The notes under the pieces: generated by a model | Told to the model about the DNA's origin: nothing | Database searches by the model: none | What the model saw: only the letters and a program-made list of their open reading frames with translations | Translations under genes and position numbers: made by a program | Origin: Allolobophora icterica | Lineage: Eukaryota > Annelida > Clitellata > Crassiclitellata > Lumbricidae | DNA: 64,000 bases | Assembly: GCA_963556255.1 (NCBI GenBank) | Contig: OY744609.1 | Location: 13,029,290 to 13,093,289 of the forward strand | Direction: 5' to 3' | In this document: piece by piece, positions 11,901 through 44,486 of the stretch | How the letters are laid out: every line of letters starts with the position of its first letter | Position numbering within the stretch: position 1 is the first letter of the stretch

Positions 11901-12256
11901 ATCCCTCGCCACACTATACCGTGGCTTGTTCCTTATATACTAGCCTACGCACACCTTCTCAAATACAGGTGTCTAAGGTATCGAAATCAACCTATGATAA
12001 TAAGCGCCGCCCTAGCTTTAGGCCTTATTTATTGGACCGAAAAGTGTGTAAAATTATTCTAATTAATAATTTAAATCGCTTGAATGGCAAAAACAAGCTC
12101 AAACTTAATTATTGGCTATTTTAATATCGCGTTAGTGCTACCATTTACGCATCGGCCGCTGACGCCCTGCGATGCATTATATCACCAGATACCGCGTCAA
12201 CAACACAGCTATTATTGATTAAACCTACAATCAAGACCTGTGGCCAGTCCGCCACA
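8974..12256 (+). repeat. 3' terminal direct repeat (LTR-like) of the LARD-like element
   Basis: Second copy of the terminal repeat. The flank on its left (ending ...ggtaccagt) is interior sequence and the flank on its right (tatg) is the target duplication. All repeat and hairpin structures of the first copy recur at +7490. Confidence 0.93.
10731..11598 (+). repeat. Hairpin array in the 3' LTR
   Basis: Same array as in the 5' LTR, shifted by 7490, with no differences noticed. Confidence 0.85.
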
Positions 12257-12260
12257 TATG

Positions 12261-12289
12261 TAGCAAGGCGAGACAATGTATATGTATGC
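12261..12289 (+). pseudogene. Short RT relic between the two nested insertions
   Basis: 29 bases that belong to the interrupted RT relic. They sit between the right tatg copy and the hAT-type element, and their last 8 bases are that element's target duplication. Confidence 0.6.
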
Positions 12290-13616
12290 CAGGGTCCGAT
12301 TTGTCAAAAAAGAAGCAGGGGGGTCGGAAATCTATATAAAAAATGACTAAGCCGAAAACACTGGCGGCAATCTTGTTTGACATATGGGGGGGGGGGACGG
12401 GAAACTTTGAACTGATCTGGTCAAAAAAGAGGTGTTTTCAGTAGGTGTTTTAGCTAAAGTAACCTACTAATAACAACAGAGCCGGTTTTAGGGTAGTTTG
12501 CCCCATGGGCGCCCAATATGGTGGGGCTCTTTCTGCAGCGGATTTGTTGCCTTTGTTGATGCGCAGTCTTCAACGGGGACAACCCGCATACCAACAGTTA
12601 TAACATGTCATACTGACTCATACAGGCAAAGGTGCTAAAGGCAATGTTTAAAAGTTTTGATTTATTGTTATTTTTTAAATGTATATAAATAAAAATAAAT
12701 TAGGAAGATCATTTTGCTTATAAATAAAGTGTCTTCTATTATATTCATAGGTGTGCAATAATTTCTCAAATACAAAACAAAAGGATAAGCTTTAAGATTC
12801 TTAGCCAGTTTTAATAGAAGTTGTTGATACAGACAAACAAAGAAATTTAAACTAGTGGTAAGAAATAAAATTTTATAAAGTTATTTCTAAGTTATCTAAA
12901 ATACCAAAAGAAAAGGGTGCGGAATGGATTCACGTTACTTTGATAGACGAGAAAGACAAAAACTCAGCATTGGCTAAATTGAAATGCATTTACTGTGAGA
13001 AAGTTTACACTACATAATCAATACCTACAAAGTTTAGTTTTTAATTGTGTTAGTTTAGTCAGCATGAACTTAGTGGACATATGTTTACAATTCAAATTTG
13101 AAAAAATTTCAATATTTTTAATTTCTCAATTTCTTATTAGACCAAACCTATAAGAAATAAAATAATTGTTGTAGAATGATGTTATTTAGAGTTTACTAAT
13201 AAAGTTGTGTTATTTGATGATTAAATTCTGTAAACAAATTTAAATTCTGTAAATTAATTTTAAATTGCAGTAGGGCCTACAAGATGCTAGAAAGTCAAAT
13301 TATTTTCTTTTGTCGTTTTTTCCCCGTTTTTTCCGTTTTTTATTTTTTCTAAAAAAACGACTTTTTTTCCGTTTTTTATTTAGTTTCTATCGTTTTTAAC
13401 AACTATGCTTAAAACGTATATCACAGTATCAACTTACACTAGGGTACCGACTGGATAATAAATAATTACTGAAAGGTGACAAGGCAGTATTGGAGTCTTT
13501 TGGTTTAGGACTGTGGCTAACGAATTTGAGGGGGTCGGCCAAAGACTAGAAGCAGGGGGTCCAAAAAAGAAGCAGGGGGTCCAACCCCCCTGAACCCCCC
13601 GGCAAATCGGACACTG
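12290..13616 (+). mobile_element. hAT-type element, 1327 bp, with a BED-finger transposase remnant
   Basis: Ends are CAGGGTCCGATTTG and, inverted, CAGTGTCCGATTTG. It is flanked by a perfect 8-bp duplication ATGTATGC (12282-12289 and 13617-13624). These terminal CAG.G and 8-bp target features define the hAT superfamily. About 12910-13015 encodes GAEWIHVTLI followed by KLKCIYCEKVYTT, then a stop, which looks like a BED zinc finger from a hAT transposase. No transposase core is seen, so it is non-autonomous. Confidence 0.85.
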
Positions 13617-13617
13617 A

Positions 13618-14022
13618 TGTATGCCCTGCGAATACTGATTGCCCATGGGCTATTTGGCCCTCGGCTTTACGATGTAGTGCGTGCGACCACGGTGACTCGC
13701 TTGCTGTATGCTTCCTCTGCAAGCAGGGACTGCGAGCCAGACGGACAGAGGTAAGCTTCAGACTAGTTTGTTACAAAGAGATTGATTCGTCATAAGTACC
13801 TCCCCGGTGACAGTCAAACCTTTGAACAAATGTGCCTTAAAGCCGACACTCATCTGTTTACGACGGTTCTGGGAAATCCTGGCCATGTCCTCCACGAGCT
13901 ACTTCCACATAAAAAAACTGTTGGCATATTCTCTCCGGCCCCGTTCTCATGACCGAGTTTTACCAATAGCTGATAATAACATGAAAAAAACTGTTATATG
14001 TAGAATGCTCTATTCATATTGA
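13618..14022 (+). pseudogene. Non-LTR RT C-terminal relic, right part
   Basis: Encodes ALRILIAHGLFGPRLYDVV, RLLYASSA, then after frame breaks ADTHLFTTVLGNPGHVLHELLP and SLRPRSHDRVLP...RMLY. This block order is the C-terminus of CR1/jockey-like RTs, with frameshifts and stops. It continues the fragment at 1395-1479. Confidence 0.8.
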
Positions 14023-14329
14023 CTTGATGACTGTTGTTTAGGCCTATAATATTATGTTGTATGTACACCGGAGTGCGTCTTGCAGTCGGTAAAAATAAAG
14101 AATAATGATACTCTGGGACTAACAATGTTAGTCCCAGATATACTTACTTATTTAAATGGATATATATTATTTAAAGATACACTAATTAATTTAATAATTA
14201 AATCATTCCGTCTAAAAATTTTCTCACCCCTCTTACAGTTGCACCCTGTCCCATCGTTGGAACTGCCCTCGCTGTATACGACACTGGCCATCAACTTGTT
14301 TAAATTCTGTAGCAAGCGTGCATGACATC

Positions 14330-14742
14330 CAGTGGCGTAGCCAGCGGGGGGGGGACAGGGGGGACATGTGTCCCCGGGCGCCATGGGAAGGGGCGCCAAA
14401 ATGAGGGTTAAGATAAATAATTTTACTCTTAATTTTGATACAGTTTTAACTAATTTATCACAAATGAATGCATATTATTTAATTTTAGCGCCCCAAAAAT
14501 ATCCAATTAAATCCTCATTACTTACAAATCAGTTCTTAGGTATGATTTTGGCGCCCCATTGAGCACTAAGGGGAAACATGCATGTACTGTCTGTATTTTC
14601 ATATTTTATTTCATTAAAAAAAAATTAAAATTGCCATTCGATTATGTGGAAAATGTGATATAGTAAAACGGGGTGGGGGGGGGGAGGGGGCGCCAAATTC
14701 ATAGTTCGTCCCCGGGCGCAAAATATCCTAGCTACGCCACTG
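14330..14742. mobile_element. hAT MITE, 413 bp
   Basis: Ends CAGTGGCGTAGC and, inverted, CAGTGGCGTAGC. Perfect 8-bp duplication ATGACATC at 14322-14329 and 14743-14750. The interior has G-rich runs and GGCGCCA words and is non-coding. Confidence 0.92.
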
Positions 14743-14990
14743 ATGACATCGACCCTGCTCATTTCTGCGACGAGTTTATCAGGTTCTGTTTAATTCGCCT
14801 TCGTTATAACTGTCGAGACTTTTTAATGAACTCAGTGACACAGTCCGCCAAGCCGTTGCCTATACCGCCTGCAAGAACCTAGGTCCCGTTCGTTTAAGAA
14901 ATAAACATTTACAATTTTACATTGCCAAGTGTTTCCTAAACGTCTGATTGTCGTTAGGCTAGCGTCGCTGATGTTGACGTTGTCACATGC

Positions 14991-15168
14991 CGGGGCGTCT
15001 ATAGATCCCCAAAGTCATTGGAGCAACTTCCCTTCCCTTCCCTTCCCCTCCCCTTTCCCCTCCTCTAGCCGCCCCCGTTAATGATGGCACACATACACTG
15101 ACAGATCTCCACCCTTATTTCTTGCTAGGAGCATTTGCTCCAAAGTTTCCATGGTGTAGACGCCCTGG
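14991..15168. mobile_element. hAT MITE, 178 bp, same family as 19301-19472
   Basis: Ends CGGGGCGTCTA and, inverted, CCAGGGCGTCTA. 8-bp duplication TCACATGC at 14983-14990 and 15169-15176. The interior matches the copy in CFAP251 intron 23 in the opposite direction (GGAGCAAATGCTCC, AGATCTGTCAGTGT). Confidence 0.88.
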
Positions 15169-15176
15169 TCACATGC

Positions 15177-16570
15177 AACATAAATTCTTCAGCGCAGGCA
15201 TTGTAGAACTCGTGATGGATCGGATAATTGGGTCTGTTCCGACAACCAAGATCGTTGGGCTAACAATAAACGAATAACAAGTTGCCCCACAGAGGGGACT
15301 CGAGTGGCTACCACAGCCCCAGGGACGTCATTTCAGCTTTTTTCAGGGGGGGGCAAGGACGTCAAAAAAGAGGTAAAAAAATTTTTCGCGCTCCGCGCGA
15401 AGAAATTTAACAGTTTTTGGGTGTTTCTTCAAAATTTTCAGGGAAAAACTGCATAATGTGCCACCCCACTGTCAAAGAGGTGTGGTCTTGTGAAAAAAAC
15501 CTACGCAGACTCTAGTTTTTTTAATAATTCCATGAATTTGAGTAGCATTTTTCTTCTTTTTTACCCCTTTCTTCTTCTCCTTTTCTTGTTCCAGCTTTTT
15601 AATTTTTTTTCCAAAAATCAGGGGGGGCAAATGCCCCCCTTGCCCCCCCCAAATGACGTCCCTGCACAGCCCCTTCTGGTCTCGGTAAACATGGAGTTCT
15701 GTGTGGTGTTGTCTTAGTGGATGTTATCATAGCTTTAAAAAGAGAGGAAGCTGTGGAAAAGATTGGCCGTTGGGTAATCCCGATAACACGCAGTGAGTTC
15801 TTGCACAGATTAAGAAGTCTCGACGAACTAATTAAACCCACGATATGCAATCCGAACCTTAACCTCGTGTCGTTGAACTTTGCCGTAAACAGACAGATGT
15901 TTTTGCTATGTTGGCCCAGTTAGCTATTTTGCTAAAAGCAACAAGAATCTGATGATGGGAGCTAGAACATTCATTTCTATCTATCGGAGATCAAACGATA
16001 CGATTTATTGTGGGTTAAGAGTGTCTCCCTGGGTTGTCTCTGTGGAAATAGTATGCATTTTCAGATGAAGGCACACAAGGCATCTTTTGCTTTGAGAATT
16101 ACCTAAAATTGAATATAACTATTCAGTACCACTGTAATCTTCCTAAAAGGCACTACCCACATACACACTTACATACATACTTAAGTGCACACATACATCC
16201 ACGCATTACTTGCATACATGTAAATATCCTACACACACATACACATACATGAAAGACAGCCTACACATTACATGCACACATCAATGTACATAGTCTATAC
16301 ATACATATCTGTTGACATGATGCATGCATACATACATTATACATAGGCCTACTTCTGTGCAAATGATACTACTATGCACCTGGCAATTTCTCGATGGAAG
16401 AGCTGGGAGGGGCTGGACAGGAAATATGAAGTCACCATCCCTTCCTCCTTTCCTATCCATAGAAATCGCAATCAGCCCCACTGGACGACAGGATGTCACC
16501 AGAGCCGTCAAAAACAGCTTCTAATGTATTACTATAGATGTTTTCGCAACCATGCATTAAGCTATACAAC
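15177..16570. other. Unassigned apart from the MITE at 15320-15664
   Basis: A 68-codon frame at 15717-15923 (+) reads like ordinary protein (VIPITRSEFLHRLRSLDEL) but I do not recognise it, and no splice context is clear. Loose CATA repeats occur at about 16150-16340. Confidence 0.4.
15320..15664. mobile_element. hAT MITE, 345 bp
   Basis: Ends CAGGGACGTCATTT in inverted orientation at both sides. 8-bp duplication CACAGCCC at 15312-15319 and 15665-15672. Subterminal G-runs, no coding capacity. Confidence 0.9.
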
Positions 16571-16571
16571 C

Positions 16572-16662
16572 AAGATCCATATATATATATATATATATAT
16601 AATGGAATCTATTCAATACTGTTGTAATATATATTACACATTAGGCTATACAACCTAGATCC

Positions 16663-16709
<47 letters not shown>
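16572..16709. repeat. (TA)n microsatellites
   Basis: Two TA runs (about 16576-16600 and 16663-16709). The second joins directly onto the truncated 5' end of the LINE that follows. Confidence 0.95.
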
Positions 16710-16711
<2 letters not shown>

Positions 16712-17690
16712 CCTCGGATCTTTGCCATCTTCTTACTTCCTGCTCTCTGTCTAACCAGCTTTATGCTGATGATGTACAGGCTTACACTCATTGCTCTGCC
16801 TCTGATGCCGCCACTGCAGTCCGCCTTATGTGCCTCTCCACTGACTCATTGGTAGCCTGGATGTCTTCTAACCGCCTCCGTCTGAACCCCTCCAAGACCC
16901 AATATATATGGCTGGGTACTCGCAGGCAACTCGGTAAGATTGATCTTGCTAGCCTTGCTACTGAATTCCCTAATGTCGTCTTCTCCACTTCTGTTCGTGA
17001 CCTTGGTGTCACCTTGGACTCTGAACTCACCCTCTCCCAGCATATTTCGCAGTTGAGCCGGGGTTGTTATTTCCAGTTACGTCAGCTCCGTGTGGTCTCC
17101 CGCTCTCTCTCTCCCAAGCACGCAGCTACTCTCGTTCATGCTTTCATTACCTGTCGACTTGATTACTGCTGTTCTCTCTATATTGGTCTCCCTCACACTC
17201 GACTGCATTGCCTTGAACGCGTTCTACGCTCTGCTGCGCGCCTCGTTGGGCGCATCCCTAAGTTTGGTCACGTGTCTGACTACATGCGTGACGTCCTCCA
17301 CTGGCTTCCTTTTTCGCAACGCATTGTATACCGGGTTGCTTCTATTGTCTGGCAGTGTCAGCTTGGCCGCGCTCCTTTCTATCTACGTGAGCTTTGTTTT
17401 CCAGCGTCCGCACTTCTTGGTCGCCGTTCACTCCGTTCCACCGCCCGCGGTGACTTACATGTTCCTTTCGCTCGCACTGCAACCATGCAACAGCGAGCAT
17501 TCTCCGTTGCCGGTCCCACTATCTGGAATGGCCTTCCTGTTGGACTGCGGTCTCTCCCTCGAGACTCATCCACCTCTTTCTTCTCTGCTCTTAAGGCTGT
17601 TCTCTTTCGTCGAGGTTGGGCTGGGAGCGCCTCTGAATAGTTGCCTTGAAGAGCGCGCTATATAAATGTCTAATTGATTGATTGATTGAT
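16710..17690 (+). pseudogene. L2/CR1-like LINE, RT C-terminal half with 3' tail
   Basis: The frame runs from about 16750 to the stop at 17638-17640. It includes the RT catalytic box QLYADD (YADD at 16762-16773), SSNRLRLNPSKTQ, DLGVTLD, LVHAFITCRLDYC and a C-terminal AGPTIWNGLP. It is 5'-truncated at the (TA)n and has no in-frame stop, so it is young. After the stop comes GCGCTATATAAAT and a (TTGA)n tail, typical of L2/CR1 3' ends. Homologous ends lie at 29760-29975 and 63765-64000. Confidence 0.88.
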
Positions 17691-17714
17691 ATATATATAT
17701 ATATATATATATAT

Positions 17715-18091
17715 GCCAGTGTTAGTGATGCCCTTAAAGGCAGTATATTATACATACATGTATAACATACATTATATACTCCTTTGTATTATATAATGCA
17801 TACATTGGTCTTCATATATGCAATAATATTATAGGAATAAAGATGCTCTAATATATAGCACCAAGAAAAGCCTCTGCCTGTGGTGGTGCTTCAAGATAAA
17901 TCTTAATGGGACGCTATATAAATGATCTTAATGACTGAAGGAATGAATGAGTTCTGAATCGGAGACTCACTAACACAACATAATATAATGTCAAAATATT
18001 TCGCCATCACCCCAAATGAGGTTAAGGGACATTATCCATGTCTATCATCTCGCTGTTCCACACTCCATCAATTTCCCTTGTTCGTAATTGG
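17715..18091. other. Intergenic, downstream of CFAP251
   Basis: A GGGACGCTATATAAATGA tail near 17908 resembles the LINE/SINE tail. Nothing else is seen, and no clear poly(A) signal for CFAP251. Confidence 0.5.
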
Positions 18092-40339
<22,248 letters not shown>

Positions 40340-40772
40340 TATGCAGCGATAAAGTCAGACTTAGAAACTGCCAAAGTAAAATACGGATATTACACCGTAA
40401 TCTTCAATTGTTTCAATTAAACAACATTCAAGTTCTTATAATTTTTAACTGTGCGCTCTACAACTAATAACTACAGTAATCTAATTACTTAAAAGTTTCC
40501 AGTATCACTGCAGATGTACACGAAGCGTCGAGATTAAAACTAAAACACGTAAGTGTAAGGCTAAAACGCCATCATGCTGTAAAAACTGCTCTACAGCTAA
40601 CATCTGAAGATAGATATCTTCTTTAATTTATCATAATTCCTCTAAAACAACAGCTGACAGACAGGAATAGAAATAACAAAAAGAACAGAAATACTAACCA
40701 AAAGAATTCGAAAGCAGAATTATTTTATTTTACTTATAAAAAATTCGAACATCGACTGGCAGGCTTCCTGTC

Positions 40773-40786
40773 GTCTCCTTGGTTAC
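40773..40786. promoter_or_regulatory. Candidate RFX X-box upstream of CFAP251
   Basis: The sequence GTCTCCTTGGTTAC lies about 435 bp upstream of the CFAP251 ATG. The right half fits the RFX X-box half-site and the left half has one mismatch to GTNRCC. Motile-cilium genes are usually RFX/FOXJ1 targets, so the site is plausible, but a single imperfect match is weak evidence. Confidence 0.3.
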
Positions 40787-41073
40787 CGCAAGTAGTCTGT
40801 TTCACTGCCACCGTTAGGTGCCATCGTTGGGCTTTTAGATTATATGGTTGAACTAATACATTATATCAACGCGGAAACTCATAGGAGAGACATTGTAAAA
40901 CAACCGCGAGAAACCAATTGCAGTATCTACTTTGCCATCTTGACTGAGACAGGACAAAACAGTTTATTGATTTCGTTTACTTCAATTATGTGCGATCTAT
41001 AAGAAAACAGAGTCAGCGAGACATTGGCGTTGAGGGCTACTGCCATAGTATAGCCTACCTTTATACGACTGCA

Positions 41074-41553
<480 letters not shown>

Positions 41554-41568
41554 TATATATATATATAT

Positions 41569-41612
<44 letters not shown>

Positions 41613-41628
41613 CTCTCTCTCTCTCTCT
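41554..41628. repeat. (TA)n then (TC)n
   Basis: TA run to about 41608 followed by TC units. Confidence 0.95.
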
Positions 41629-42435
41629 AACATGCCCTTGTTTGCTTCAGATTCATGCATTTAGATGACTTAATTAATTACTGAACAATAATTATAAGAA
41701 CACAGCTGAAATCAAGTATTCGAATGCTTAAAAACTACTCGATGCTTTTCTGTTCTCGAATAGTCTACTCGCAATTGAGTAGGCCTACGCGAGTACTGGC
41801 GGTAGCCCGAATCATTAGGCCTAATGTGGGCCTACATGTTTCGTATTTTCCTGCGGAATAGTTGGCCTATAGCGTGTCGCTTATTAAGCAATATTCAAAC
41901 GTAGTACTGTATTTGCACTAAACAAGGAAGTAGACGAACTAATTTTCGCTGGATATTACTATTGTCTTCGGAGAGGTATTCTTCATGTACAGAATAAGCA
42001 CAAAAGACCCGACTTGCCAACTAGCTCTGATCATTTGACTAGCCTAATTCCCAAATCTCGCTAGCACATACATTTTTTGGCATAGCACTGGAAATAATAC
42101 ATACTTTATTATCACCATTAGGCCTACTATTATCGCTTTAGACTGTTGCAAGCTGTGATGCAGTGTGTCATTTTTCGTTGACTTATAATAAACGAATATA
42201 CATAGGCCTAATTTATATATATATTTGAATCATTAATTAAGATTTACTTTTTGTGCCATATCTCCATCTTGGCCCCAAGTGAACTTACATTCACCCCACA
42301 GATTAAAATTTTACTGACTCTGCATGGGTGTTTTAGGTGCTGAACAACTATTTAAACGCATTCAGTCATTTAGGCCTAACTCTGCCAGCAATTCCGTGGA
42401 CATTAGATGAGACTCATGTGGGCTGTATGATATCA
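41629..42435. other. Intergenic, rich in TAGGCCTA words
   Basis: No gene seen. The 8-mer TAGGCCTA occurs five times in this stretch (near 41780, 41815, 42118, 42203 and 42370). Confidence 0.6.
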
Positions 42436-42512
42436 GCGCTCGTGAATAAGCTGGTGCTTGCGCTTAGATCTAGTGGCGCTTTAGAAATTTGCAATTTACG
42501 ATTTAATTATGA
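42436..42512 (+). repeat. Dispersed repeat C, copy 3
   Basis: GCGCTCGTGAATAAGCTGGT, then GCGCTTTAGAAATTTGCAAT. Same block as the copies at 22510 and 50609. Confidence 0.78.
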
Positions 42513-42637
42513 TTAGGGCCTACAAAGTTGTCAGTTGCTCTGCCTTCTGTCTCTGGTCTCTCTGGAAACCAGACTCGTCCGGATCTCCACTGGACATCGA
42601 ACTCTAGGGCCTACACAACCCCTCTAATAGAGGGGCC

Positions 42638-42717
42638 TACGACGCAGCGCTCGTGAGTAAGCTGGTTCCCTGCGTTTAGCTTTAATGTAGCGCTTTAGAA
42701 ATTTGGAGCTTACGATT
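42638..42717 (+). repeat. Dispersed repeat C, copy 4
   Basis: GCGCTCGTGAGTAAGCTGGT and TAGCGCTTTAGAAATTTGGA. It begins the segment that is paralogous to 50600-51545. Confidence 0.8.
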
Positions 42718-42885
42718 ATGAACTATACGGATTTCATGTGGGAATATGGGTCCTAGATGGGCTCCACGTGGGCATGCTGCAGGCAGAGAAGTTATAATAG
42801 GCCGATGCGAGTTGTGCTTAAACTATAGCAGGCTACGCCCGGAGCAAAAATAAACTCCCAAAGTTCAAAAGTGACTCGTCACCAG

Positions 42886-43767
42886 CAGTCTTGTTGTCAA
42901 GACCTTAAACCTCAAGACCAAGACCAAGACCAAGAACTTGAACCTCAAGACCAAGACCAAGACCAAGACCTTGAACCTCAAGACCAAGACCAAGACCAAG
43001 ACCTTGAACCTCAAGACCAAGACCAAGACCTTGAACCTCAAGACCAAGACCGAGACCAAGACCCAAAAAATCACAGTCGTATCCAGATTTCTATTCCTTA
43101 CTAAAAATTGTCCAGTCGGACTACTCGTTATTCTAATGAAAACACAAGTTTTTTCTTTTATTCAAGCAAAACAACTCTAAATGGAGACTGCAGAAAATTC
43201 CAAATTCGTATTTACATAAGTCCTTCATGCGAAATGTTATTCCAAATGCCTGTTGAATTTTATAAAAACCAATTTGCTCAGAATTTTCTGACCAAGACGT
43301 GACCTGTGGGGCCTCATAAAAATGCTGCCATGTGAAAAAACACGATCTACAAGTGCTGAAATCGCTAGCACACAAAGCAGCTTTTCAAGAACCGGATGTA
43401 AATGTACAAATTAATCATGAGTCTGTTTTGAAATTATTCCATGGTAAATAACCGGAAGTCAAAATAATTGTCCAAAACAACAGTGAAGCCTCATTCACAC
43501 CGTGTAGATACTAAAGCAATAACTGCATGTATGAGTAATTATTGGATAAATTTTTAAATTTCTTGCCGTTTGTTAAAATTAATGACTGTTCATATCGACA
43601 AAAGTCTTGGTCTTGGTCTTGCAAAACCAAGACCAAGACTTTGAACCTCAAGACCAAGACCAAGACCAAGACCTTTGGTCTCAAGACCAAGACCAAGACC
43701 AAGACTTTTAAAAACGAACTCGAGTGCACTCGAGACCAAGACCTTGGTCTCGAGGACAACAAGACTG
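42886..43767. mobile_element. hAT-type element, 882 bp, with (CAAGAC)n subterminal arrays
   Basis: Ends CAGTCTTGTTGTC in inverted orientation. Perfect 8-bp duplication GTCACCAG at 42878-42885 and 43768-43775. Arrays of CAAGAC lie inside both ends (about 42905-43060 and 43606-43745), partly inverted to each other. No transposase is recognised. The paralogous site at about 50835 is empty. Confidence 0.85.
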
Positions 43768-43783
43768 GTCACCAGTACTGAAC

Positions 43784-44149
43784 CACAGTATAAATAATTA
43801 CACAGTACGTCGACTCCCGGCATCTGTAGCAGTCAGAATGTGTGACCGAGCGCCATTTTGAAAGAGAACGTTTACACGCAGATACACCGGAAACAATCAC
43901 ATCAAATATTATTTGAACGTTACAGCAACATTGAGGACTACACGCCGAATCACCGGAATCCATCACATAAAATATTTTTTAAACGTTACAACAACATTGA
44001 GGACTTCATTAGAATTAACGATATTATTTTTAACGTTAATTTCAGTTTAATCTATAATTCAAAAGCTGTGTTTCAAAATGGCATCACCCCGAAAACTAGT
44101 CAACAGGCAGCGATGGGAGTCGACGTACTGTGTAATTATTTATACTGTG
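43784..44149. mobile_element. Foldback/MITE, 366 bp, 35-bp terminal inverted repeats
   Basis: Arms 43784-43818 and 44115-44149 are perfectly inverted (start CACAGTATAAATAATTAC). ACTGAAC flanks both ends, and the paralogous site at 50842 has a single ACTGAAC. Inside is a tandem duplication with ACCGGAA and CAACATTGAGGACT. Confidence 0.82.
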
Positions 44150-44183
44150 ACTGAACCAAGTCGAAGTTTGACTGATCTATCTC

Positions 44184-44362
44184 CAGGCACGTAACCAGGA
44201 TTTTTCGTTTGGGGGGGCTTAAACCTTGAACATGGCAACATTTATACAGTGTTCATACGAATTTTAGCCGTAAGCATACAACGGCTTGACTTGTTTGGGG
44301 GGGCTTCAACTTCGTTTGGGGGGGCTTAAGCCCCCCCAAGCCCAACGCTAGTTACGTCCCTG
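44184..44362. mobile_element. hAT MITE, 179 bp
   Basis: Ends CAGGCACGTAAC and, inverted, CAGGGACGTAAC. Perfect 8-bp duplication TCTATCTC at 44176-44183 and 44363-44370. TTTGGGGGGGCTT repeats inside. Confidence 0.93.
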
Positions 44363-44486
44363 TCTATCTCATATCAAAGTAGGCCTATATGACGTTATAT
44401 TACACGAAGGCGTGTGATGATTTGCTGTTCTGCTAAAGCACTTTTGATGACTGCAATTAGGTTACCTCGCTGACAATAGGCCTAAT

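Larger units (their letters stand above)
1484..12256. mobile_element. LARD-like terminal-direct-repeat element, non-coding, 10.8 kb
   Basis: Two 3283-bp direct repeats (1484-4766 and 8974-12256) bound a 4.2 kb interior. The repeats start TGTGG and end CCACA, the inverted ends of LTRs, and the whole is flanked by tatg at 1480-1483 and 12257-12260, a likely 4-bp target duplication. I saw only two base differences between the repeats (2255 and 2257 against 9745 and 9747), so insertion is recent. No gag, protease, RT, RNase H or integrase is recognisable, and I see no convincing primer-binding site or polypurine tract. The element split a non-LTR RT relic. It resembles plant LARDs (large, non-coding LTR derivatives moved by another element's proteins). 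A non-retroviral origin is possible. Confidence 0.85.

Noticed and set aside
15717..15923. Possible small gene
   Set aside because: Ordinary-looking peptide but no recognised family, splice context or codon evidence. Left unassigned.
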